Assembly: GCF_015706575.1 (NCBI RefSeq)
Contig: NW_024037064.1
Span: 10,641,606 to 10,705,605 of the forward strand
Direction of reading: 5' to 3'
Length of the DNA stretch: 64,000 bases
Source: Patiria miniata
Lineage: Eukaryota; Echinodermata; Asteroidea; Valvatida; Asterinidae
Shown here piece by piece: positions 27,401-39,400 of the stretch (positions are counted from its first letter, which is position 1; every line of letters starts with the position of its first letter). Position numbers and translations under genes: made by a program. The notes beneath the pieces were generated by a model that did no database searches, was not told the DNA's origin, and was given only the letters and a program-made list of their open reading frames with translations.

Positions 27401-30400
27401 GGTTGTAGTTACTAGTGAGGTTTGCAGTAACACCGTGTGGAATAATCTATTTTGAAAGAAGTGTGGTTCTGAAAAGAACCGGTTGGTTTTGAAACTCGAC
27501 GTTTTGATCAGTAAAGCTCTGATCCTCTTCAGGAGAGTGCCGGACTGAGTGGATTAGGTTGTATATATGCCTCAGCAATCATCCAGCCCCCTATATACAA
27601 CGGGTTCGACTTTAGCGGTAGCCCGCTAGCCAAATGCTAGTCACAGCAGAGGCAAGTTAGTCAAACTATTTCTTAAGTAGCCCAGCTGGCGAGTCAAAAA
27701 TTATTGGGATACGGTAAAGATGAAAGGACAGGAAGAAGTAAATCATTAAATTCAGAAAGCAAACCTGTATCAATTTGTGTCTAAGTTTATTCACCGTTTA
27801 GGCTTAAATTATAAGATCTGTTTATTAAAACCACTAACAAGATTGCCTCAGGATACATGTTCTACATGTATGCACATTGTTGTTTATGAGACACTCGATA
27901 AAAGAAAAAAACATGCGGGCTAGTGAAAAAGCCAGCGGAACTAGTTAAGAGTCTCATTCAGTTGCCGGGCTGGCTCGTACAAACCCTGTACAACCTCATC
28001 CACTCAGTCAGGTTCTCTCCTGAAGACGATCAGAGGAACGTCGAGTTTCACAAACAACGGGTTCTTTTCAGAACCACACTTCTCAGAATTTCAATACAAT
28101 CTGTAAGTTTGCAGCTATCGGAATGTTTTTGCCTTGAATGTAAAGTTTTTCATTTAATTATCTGTCCATCTTATGAACTGTGTGCTTTTGTTTAGACTGT
28201 TTATTTCCGTGTTTGAACGGGGCCTGTGTGGAAGGCTTGTGCCAGTGTGATCTGGGATTCGCCGGTGATCAGTGCGATGAACTGGGTATGTGCTCAAAGC
28301 TGTTTCTCTGTACAGAGTTGTAATAAAAATAATCACAAGTCATCTTGAGTCAAGTCGCAAGCTATTTGTATGATCTGTGATGGAGGCATCCCTTTTTCCA
28401 TTGTCCTTCATCTGTTATTTGTGATTTCACCTGTGATTTAACTTGTGATTGAATCATGACTGATCTATGACTGACTCTTGATTGATATGTAATTGACTCT
28501 TTGAGTGATCTGTAATTGACTCTTGAGTGATATGTAATTGACTCATGGTTGACTTGTGATTGATGTGTGATTGACTCATCATTGACTCATGATTGACTTG
28601 TGATTGATTTGTGATTGACTTGTGATAGACTTGTAATTGACTCACAATGGCTTCTGACTCCTAATTGCCCTATGATTGACTCATGATTGATGTGTGATCG
28701 ACTCATTATGGGCTTGTGATTGACTCAAGATTGACTCCAGATTGACTTATGATTGATTCATATTGGCTTGTGACTGTGACTGACTTATGATGGAGTCATG
28801 ATCGACGTGTCATTGACTTACTTATGATTGACTCATCATAGACTTGATTGAGTTGTGACTGACTTGTGATTGACTTGTGATTCGACTTATGCTTGACCTA
28901 TGATACACTAATAGGTTTATGATTGACTTTTGATTGCCCCATAATGACATGTAACTTGATATCAACATTTGTTTTCTTCCTTTTTATTTTATGTGGTTTT
29001 TCTGGGACTCGTCCCTTTGAGATTATAGTTATTAAACAATCAAAAGCGCGAAATTTGTTTGATCTGTTGACAAATGTGTGGCATCTCTAGCAAAATGAGA
29101 CACAACTGGGCACAGGCCATAGTAAAGAAAAATTAAAAAAAAAAACCCAAAAAAAAACTGCACATATTTTACTACACATATTTTTACACTACGCATACTT
29201 TAACAATGTTTAAAGGAACAGTATAAAAATTGGGGGAAAAAAGTGTTTTTGGCATCTTTCATTTCAGTGACTACAGAACATGAAAGTGTAAAGGCCTTTT
29301 TCCTCAGTATTTTACTTTTTTGACATGTTGGTATATACAAATTTCAAACAGCCATAACTTGTCAACAGAATGTCCGATTGAAGTGCAACAGTTTTGTAAG
29401 CAGACTTTATTTTCTTTCATAATACCCACAAACCCTCATTTTGACCTCTGCCCAGTTCTGTCTCATTTCATTTTGCCAGAACGCTTCACAAATGTGCACC
29501 TTTGAATAATTTATTTCTTTTCTCTAGCTTGCATTCTGCCTTGCATCAGTGGAGTATGCATAGAAGGGGAGTGCATATGCACACCAGGCTACGGGGGTGA
29601 ACAGTGTGACATACGCAGTGAGTAGCCCACTGTTTGTTAAAAGTTTTATTTAATTAAACAGTAATTCATTAATAAAAACTCTTTTATACTTCGTGAAAAC
29701 AGTAATTACCTATTTTTTTTCTCCCATTAATTTGTACACAGTCGTTGTCACTTGTGAAATTATAAAAGTGGTGTGAGAATATTGTTACTTTTACGCATCA
29801 AACGACAGTGAAGCACATGCGTCTGTTCTTTTTCAATATTCACGGGCGCGCGTCCGTTCCCATCCCGACGCGTGTAGAGCAATGCATGATCTCTCTGGCC
29901 CTGCTAACGAGATGACTTTTTGTCAATTCGTGAAAACAAAAACACGGTGTTCAGGCTTTATGTGAAATGTTTGTTTACTTTTATGAAGAAAGTAAACCAT
30001 GTCTTTGAAACTTGGTCAAAATGTTCTTTGTGTCAAATGTAATAAAATTGCCAGCAAAACTCAAATCGAAAAATTATTGATTTTCCAAATTTTTGTCACT
30101 TTGTGAAAACACAGACGATATGGCGTGAAGTTCACACAATTATTTTTATTCCAAATGTGCACAAAACAGGGGTCTTCATGTGTGTGTCAGATGCCATAGA
30201 GAAAAGCCTTTGCGTGCCCCACCCAGTGGTCTTCCCCAACTCTCTGTTTGTAATCATTGAGGGGGTAATTGTACAGGGAGTCCATAGCTCATGAGCCAAT
30301 TTTTCCTATCGCCGTATTTTCCCGCAGGTTGCCAACCTGAATGTGTGAATGGTGGACAGTGCAAAGAGGGAGTTTGCGTTTGCCCGCAAGGCTATGATGG

Positions 30401-33400
30401 GCCAAGCTGTGAGACTCAAGGTGAAAGCTGTTTTAAAGATAAATTGCCTCAGCTCAGAAAATAAGTTAGAGTAAGAAAGGTTTTGATGCCATTTGTAGAG
30501 AATTTTCAACATGAAAACCAGGTTGCATGGAAAACCAAAACAGGTTTCATGTTATAGTGCATTTTAATGCGCTGCAGAGATGCTCGCAAAAGTGCGATGC
30601 TGTGCGTTGGTTCTCTCCTGTGCCACGAGGGTTTTTTCTCCGGGCCCTCCGGTTTTCCTCCCTCCGGAAAAATCAAACACTTTCGATCTCAGGCTGTGCT
30701 CCGTGGTAATATATGGGTCAATGTGGCCGGCAGCCATAGGCGCCTTTACGTGCCAGCGTCCCGACTACGTTGTAGCCGCGTCTTTCGCAATTCAGCATAC
30801 CAGCTGCGAAAAAGGATGATTAGCCTCCCAAATTATTATTATTATTAAAAGTTGGTTTACGCCTGGATTTTATGTTGAAAATTCTCTACAAATGGCATCA
30901 AAACCTTTCTGTTTCATTGTCTGAGAAGTTACCAAGTAATTTGTAAAGTTGGACATAGGTGCCCGATCACATAATCTGGCAATGGTTTCTGACATCAGCA
31001 ATTGGGTAATCATGTACACGGTTCTGCTGCACACCCCTAAAAGTAAGTAACATGTACTGCTAAAAAAATAGCAGTTAGAAAAAAATCCATGTTGGTGGGT
31101 GAATCTTAAACAATAACAGCAATAGTACATTTGGTATTCATAAAATTCCATCTTATGAATAGCAATAGTACATCTTTAATATTCTAACTTATTTTCTGAG
31201 CTGAAGTAAAGTTAATGGCCTAAAGCCCTGCAGACAACTTCATGGACTTGAATTTTGGGGTTGGGTTTCTTCTACGGGTATCCGGGATTTGTTTCACTTC
31301 AGTATTACACCGTTCCCGCACTAACCGTAAATGCACACCACTACTCACTTTTTGGTGAGACATCTAATGAAAAATTCACCCGAGTTTTAGTTAAAGGGAA
31401 TATACAACATTTGCAAACATCGAAAAATAAAACTACCAAGTTTTTGCGAAATACCTTAATAGGATGTTGGTAAATGACAGTCTAAAGCATCCTGTAAAAT
31501 TATGGCACCTGGTATACTGTCATTTTCAAGAAAAGTGGTATTTTTGTATCAATTTCCAACGCTGATCGGCCGATCAGCGTTGGAAACAACTGGCTTTTTT
31601 TCAAATACTGGCCCCAATTGACCATTGCACTTGTTTACAATCGATTACAAACCCATGAACGGGTACGAGCCAGCTAGACTGGTTCCCTGACCTTACAATT
31701 CCCCAATGTATGTTAACTGCTCTGTTTCTTCTTATATGGAGTCAGGGAACCAGACTACAGAAAAATGATCGTTTTTCTTGGTTTTTATAGCATTTTCGAA
31801 CCCAAAACCTCCAAAAAGTCAGTGTAACTATATTTGCTTTATATTTCCAACCCCCCAATTCCATCCATATCTGAAAATTACAGCAAAAGCAAATGATGTA
31901 TATTCCCTTTAAGGACTAAATACTTTACTAGATTCGAATTATTTGCGGCACGACATTATTTCTATTTTCTTAGGGTAGAGTGGTTCCAAACTCCCTAGTG
32001 GAATTGATAATGTAAGGACTGGCAACCAGTCTACTCACAGGGCAGATTCATTTTTGCCCAAAAGAAACCCCCAAATAAAAGCCCTTTTCAGAGGGTTTTT
32101 TACATCAAAAGTAAAAAGAAAATACTATTATAATTGAAAAATGGCAAGAAAAAAAGAAAAAAACCTTTGCATTAATTGAAAGACAGTAGGAAAATAAGAT
32201 GAAAAATAACTATCATGTTTCACCATAGTTAGTAAGTGCGTTTATATATTTGTGAAGTTGAACATAGAATCTAGAGCGGGGTTTGAACCCTTGACCCGTG
32301 ATGTCTTTGTTCAAGGATTTTTTTTTTATTTTTTTTTATGACTGTAATGCGCATTTGAACATATTTTAAATGGAATTTGCGCACTATAAATTAATAAATT
32401 ATTATTATTATTGCCGTACCTTTTTTCTACCTGCTGAGCTATCCAGCCCTATGATGGTGGTTTCCTATTTTGTCTGTGTCTTTGTTCAAGGATTCCTAGT
32501 GAGAAGTCTTATATGCCACATAGCCAGGGATAACGCCTAGATTCACAATGCTTGGGACATTATTAGCAAGGCTGCAAATGGGGGAAATAGCAAACGGGGA
32601 TATTAAACTCTAAGAGGATACAGCTTTTTGTTACACAAATTAAACATAAACCACAACTTAGGAAACTGACTTGCTGCAATAAGCCAGTTCAGTAAATCAA
32701 CTGCACATTGAACATGAGTCATTCGGGATAATCAAACGCTCATCGAAGGCACATGAATTCGTAAAGAGACGGTCGCAGAGCAGATTGAGTGTTCGCGTAA
32801 CATCGCAAAACATTCCATCAGCGATTTTATCCCGAACTACCTTTTACCTGGACTACTTCATCGAGACACTGAACCGGCTTATAATGATATTTACAATTTT
32901 CTTTGCACTCGTTTATGTGAAATAGTGCCTTACATTGAGATCATTCCCGAGCAGTCCTTCGTGCGCTACGGCATGCAGTTGTCATGGCGTTGCATCTACC
33001 ATCTGGGTTCGCTGTCTCCGTTCTGGAGGGATCCTGGCCAGCGGTTTGTTCAACTTTCCCAAAATGGTAAGTCTTTTTAACTCCTCTTTCCTTCATTTCC
33101 TACTTAAAAAAAAATTGGAACATTAAACTCAAGATGTGTGGGTTAGAGTCCAACCTGAGGGGTCCTGATGCATGTGTCCTCAGGGAAGACACTTTATCAT
33201 AGTTACTTCATCCCCACCAAAGAGTATTTCAGCTGCTGTTCGTGATAGTAGCTCTCAGCTTCACACTTTTCCGGGAGCTTCCAAGGTTTCCAGAATATTT
33301 CATTTGCCCAATGAGCAGGGGGCGGGGTAATAATGATGAAGTGACTTGTAATCGGATATGTGACTTTGTAAATAAGCAACATCATTATCCCCAAACTTTC

Positions 33401-36400
33401 TCTTTAGCAAATCGCGGGGATCTTGGCCAGAGTAACGTCTTTGCTGAGCGCATCTCCCGCCTGGAGACCAGAATGGTCATCATTGACTTCCAAGCTAATG
33501 ATGCAGGCACCTACTCCTGTGGGACATACGATGAGCAGGAGACAATACTGATTGTGGTGACCAGCACAACACCAGGTTAGTGTCCTGACTTCTTTTTGGT
33601 ACCAGGTTAAGACCGTGACTTCTTTACATAACAGGTTAGCTCCCTGACTTCTTTAGGTACCAGGTTAGTACCGTGACTTCTTTAGGGTACCTGGTTAGTA
33701 CCTTAACTGCTTTAGGTACCAGGTTAGTGCCCTGACTTCTTTAGGTACCAGGTTAGTTATCTGACTTCTGTAGGTACCAGGTTATTGCCTGACTTTTTTA
33801 GGTACCAGGCTTGTACCTTGACATCTTTAAATATCAGGTTAGTAACCTGACTTCTAAAGGTACCTGTTTAGTATCCTGACTTCTTTAGGTATCATGTTAG
33901 TACCTTGACTGTTAAGGTGATTCATCAAAGCACCTTGAATTCTCTTCAAGAACTGCTAATGGACATTGAAGTAAAAAATCAAGGTACAAACTACTTAGCA
34001 ACTTGTCTTTAGGTACCATTTGTACTGCCATTGGCATCAGAATTGTAATGCCTTGACTGATTTAGATTCATGTGTGGGGCAGTTGAGGTAAACGTGAGGT
34101 CACCAACTATTTAAGTATTCTAACTTCATTTACAAATACTTTGTGCATTAATTGGTGCAAGAAGTCAATTAGATACCGACCATTTAGTACTTTGACTGAC
34201 ATTTCAGGGACTATGTCTATGGATATTACAACAATTCAACTGTGTCTTAGCAGTGATGTAAGAAGTTAGGGAAACAAGGATTTAGTGTATTGACTTTCAG
34301 ATATGTCAAATAACACTGCAACAATGCAACTTGTATTTATCTAAGAAGTTCGTACCAACCATTTCGTACCTTGACTTTAATAGATATCATGTCAATTAAC
34401 ACTGTAATAATGCAATTTTGTTTTGGCATTTGTGTAAGAACTTAAGGTACCAACCATTTATTTAGTACATTTTCTTATCAGATACTATGTCAATTAACAC
34501 CGCAAAAAATGTTCACCTCTTTCAAATGGATATGTGCATTTTGGAAATAAAGTCTTTAAATTGTTTTTTTTATGGCAGCTACCCCTACCACTCCCAGTGT
34601 CACCATCACCATCCCACCCACCCAGCCCAGTAACTGTGTCCCCTTCAACAGTTCCTTCTGTCAAGGCCTGCCCTACCAGCAAGCGATCTTCCCTACGGCC
34701 TTCGCCCAGAACTCGGAAGCAGCCGACCTGTTGGCGTCGGCCATGTTCTCACGCCTCACCGACTGTGGGGATTCGCCAAAGGTAATCACAGCATCAAGCT
34801 GATTTCATGAAACAGTGCATAACTGATGTCTGTGCATAGGATTTACTAATCCCCTGGATGCAGAACATGTGTCCATTACTGCCTTTTGATTTATTATCGG
34901 TTAAGGTATGCTCGGAATTTCTCGGTTCCGAGTGGCGAAGTTCCCCAGACTGAATTTGGTTCATCTTGTTGATATTGACCTCTATCGCTGCAAGGGCTTA
35001 GCACAGGCCCAGATTTTCCAATAGGCAGAGTAGACACTGTGCGTGGAGTTTACAAAAATTTTGAGGGCCTATGAAAATACTCATGTGCCATAAAACAAAA
35101 TACACGATTGAGGACCATTTTCAACAAAAGATGAGCTCTCGAGGACAACAAACAATCTGTTCTTCTCCCTCTGTCTGCTGCCTTGGGGTGTATTTACTTC
35201 ATACACACAGTCTTGTTCCATAACTGTGGGGACCACACACCTGTTGAGCATGGTATTATGGGGACCGAAGACGCTATGGGGACAGCAGAAAGCCCCCATA
35301 AGTCAGTCTTATTTTCCGTAATAGTAGAAAATTTCCCCTTAATGTGGTGATGGTTCGCCCACCCAAAGTTTTAGCATCTCTCTCTGCAAAACTGGTAGGG
35401 AACCCAATACATGAAATAGATTGTAATAACTGGTTGGGAACCCGATACATGTATTACGTTGTAATAACTGGTCGCAAATCCAATACATGTAGTATAATTG
35501 TAATAACTGGTAGCGAACCCAGTACATGTATTACATTGTAATAACTTGTCGCAAACCCGATACATGTATTACATTGTAATAACTTGTCGCAAACCCAATA
35601 CATGTATTACATTGTAATAACTGGTAGCGAACCCAATACATGTAGTACATTGTAATAACTGGTCGCGAACCCAATACATGTGGTACATTGTAATAACTGG
35701 TAGTGAACCCAATACATGTAGTACATTGTAATAACTGGTCGCGAACCTAATACACTTAATACATTGTAGAGACTTTTAGAACTACCATTTTGGCCTGGCT
35801 TGCTTAGTAAAGCTTAGCATACCTTAGCACCAACATGAAATGCAAGGCTCCAGTGCTAACCAGAGCTGTGAAATTGGTGCCGGTGCCTAGGACGGAGTTT
35901 GGCCTACGGAACACTGGTGCCTAGGGCCTATGGCACACTTAATCTGGTCCTGGCTGAATGGTGTCAGATACAGGCTGGATGATGCATGGGAAAAATATCC
36001 AAATTTGGTTTTGGACAAGGACTGTGTCCCACCTGTCAACAATATCCCATCTTCTCCTAGGTGGTACTGTGCTACCTCTTCTTCCAACCCTGCGACAGCG
36101 GCACAGACCCCCTAGACAGACTCTGCCAAGAAACCTGCCTCGATGTCCAACACAACTGCCTGGCCTACATGCAGGAGGTTCTGCGGTTCTTCCAGGCTGG
36201 GCTGGCGCAGCAGTTCCTCGGAGTCTGCGGGACGCTGCCGTCTGAAGAGACTCACCCTAGCTGCATCAAGAACTTGAAGAAACAGCCACCAACAATATCA
36301 AGTAAGATGGCAACATGTTCAGTAGAACGTTGCTATTAAGATCACCCCTTTACTGAAAATTCAGATTTAATCAACTTGCTCTTTGGCTCCGAAATTTTAG

Positions 36401-39400
36401 GCACAGTTATTCCAAATATTGATGAGAACAAAATGGGCAATTCCATCATTATGAAATAAAGTGTAATGTCTGTGACAGAGCCAATTAATCATAATATATA
36501 TAATTAATGATTCAGAGAAATGATCAAACACTCCTAGTCTGTAATCTTCTTGACCATAACCAGATGATGGATTTGGAAAAAAATACATTTTCAGGTTTAT
36601 AATTCTTAAAATATCTTTCACTGATACTATTTTGACATTTACTTTGCCCAACGAAAGAAAATGGTACTTTGGTCAAAATTTTGAAATATCAAAATAAATT
36701 ATGTTTCAAAAATAGCCGAAGAGAGCGCAATGTTATAAGTTTATATTACATTAGATGGCGCACTTCACATAAACAGATGGCACCTTGAATTTTCTATAAT
36801 GAACGACTGTTATACCAGGCATGCACAAGTACCGATTCATTCTCAGATAGGGCTCAAATAGGTGCACTTGCTTTAAACTCCTTCGACCAATAGGAATACC
36901 AAAATGTGCGTGCGCCTACTATTTAAGAACACTTGTAGCATGCGCATGAGCGTAACACCCCGCAGTAAGCTTCTCTTTCTGGTCGCCAGATTCCACTATA
37001 CCCATGCACTAATAAATTTGAATTTATGCATGGTAGATGGTGGTGCAAAGTTTGGCTTTTGAGGGAGTGCAGTTGATAATTATGCCTATACGCGACATTG
37101 TTTCACCACCAGTATTCAATCATATTGGGAGATAGAGATGTCGATAGGTTGGTTTTGGGATTTTACTGCCCGATATTCTGATTGCTTTGTGTTTTTATTG
37201 TTTGTATTGTAGAATGCGAAGGCATGTGTGAGAATGGAGGAACCTGCATCAATGATAAGTGCATCTGCAAGCCGGACTTCACTGGAGACATGTGTGAATA
37301 CCCAGGTCAGAACAGCTATGTGGTGACCTACAAGGCTTTATAAAGGCATACAGGATCATTTGATTTTCATGCATGTTGTTTGTTTCCAATAATAACACCA
37401 CTCAGATTCCACAGGGGAATATTCAAAACCTAATCTGTTGAAGTTTCAGCTCAGTGGATATTACACTTTTTCGAGAAAACAGTGAAAAAAAATGCACAAC
37501 CTGGTCATCACAAAATACAAATTTGTCAACAGCAATCTTTATTCCAAAACTCAGTCAATTGAATGATTGTTGGAAATCGCCTACATTTCCTGATTTCGTC
37601 TAAATGACAGCAAGCCAGATGGAAGAATATCATGGGGTGTTCAGTACCAGTACAATCTTTAATCCAGGCAAGCTTTTTGATTAAAAATTTGGTGGGTTAC
37701 TTGTGGGATAAATGTAAGTGATAATATATGTCTTTAATGAAATGTAGTATTACAATTAGGATTAGTTTAAAGGTTCATTTTGTATACCTTTGTACATTCC
37801 AATGGTTAAATGAGCCATGTGTTTTTGAAGTAAATTAGTGGCACTGGAAGTGCATCAGAGAAGGACTCCACTACAAAACTGACCCATAATTCCTCCCTAT
37901 TACCGTTGTTCTTTCTTTTTCAGTTGACACCTTGTTCGAGTACGATGTGGTCATCACGCCCATTCCCCCTGGCTACCCAGAAGTTGACACCAACTTGACC
38001 GTCGTCTGTGAGATCATCAATAATAACGTCTTGGTCTTCCCGGTATGGTTCGGTCCCGACAACCAAAACATCCCATCTAAACAACCAGGTAATGCTCGCT
38101 TTATACTGACATTAGGAGGACTCAGGTCAGGAAAATTTTCTGAATTGGATACACATTGCCATATTAGAAGGGTGATGACCGCTCCAGAAAAGTGCTTCCG
38201 ATTTAGGAACAAAGCTGGGCAAGGGTCACTTGCCTGAGTAGTGTGGTAGAAAGAATGAGCTTTATAAAGTGACCGGATCTCAGCATCCATAAGGGCAAAA
38301 AATTGTTGCCCTCAGCAGACCGACCCAAAAAAATTTGCAAATCTCCAGTCATTTTTAATTTTTTAAATATTTTTTTAATTCACCTGAAAAAAATTAAATA
38401 AACTTTAAGTTTGCCGGTGCTGTTTCTTTGTATAGCCATAATTTTGCATTTTGTTACAAAATGTACATACCTTAATGGTAGTACAGTTCAAATTTACCGT
38501 ATTTTGAACATGTCACTGAGGCCAAGGCCTGAGGCATGTGTACTGCATGCATCGTATACATGTGAACATGCACTTTATGTTGTATCTCATGCATGTACAT
38601 ACAATACATAGTTTAGTTAGTGCGTGCAGTAGGCTACATGAAGACTCAAGCTTTCGTGCACGTTGTCGAAGGGGAACTGGTGTAACCAAACAGAATCCTC
38701 GACAAAAATTTGGTCAAAGTTACCACGTAAGCTTCAAGAAAATAAGACATGTTGGAAAATTCAACAAATTAATTTTTTTAAACCTCATGACTCAATCACC
38801 GACGAAAATCAATCTTCTAAAGAAATCACTTTTTAAAAGTATATATGGTTCATTGGTACCCGCTTTTCACATTGTACACTAAGCCCGATGGTACATTGTG
38901 CCACTTGTGCATATACTGAAAGCATTTGTTAAGAGCTAGATATAAGAGAAGTCCATGCTAATGCACATTTTCCTGAATACGTTTTGGAATATTCTTTTGT
39001 TTTCAGGTGACAACCAGCGTGTATACATGGACCTGCATTCCCCGACAGCCTCCAAACTCATCATAGTGGGTGTCCAGCCTTCGGACCAGGGCACGTATCG
39101 GTGCATTGTGGGCCAGCAATCTGTACCACACACTGTGATTCTGAAATGTAAGTGCACACAATGGGGGTCGGTTGTTTGTCAGATTGCCTGTCTATCTGTT
39201 TGTTATAGAAAAACTGCATAATTGAATCAAAGCACAATATTAAAAAAATAAGTCCGAAATCGGTGATTTCAAAATTCTGAGATCCTTATTTATTTCTTCC
39301 AAACTCAGCAGTGTTATCCGATTTCACAAGAAGCTCCCATTCAGCTCCAAGGCTGGATCCAGACGAAAAGTGGGTCCAAACTTTTCCGCCCCAAATATGA

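Noticed and set aside
33576..33917. CRISPR-like array
   Set aside because: Units abut directly with no unique spacers, in a eukaryotic intron; it is a minisatellite.
35398..35770. CRISPR-like array of 38-bp repeats
   Set aside because: No spacers of unique sequence; plain tandem repeat.
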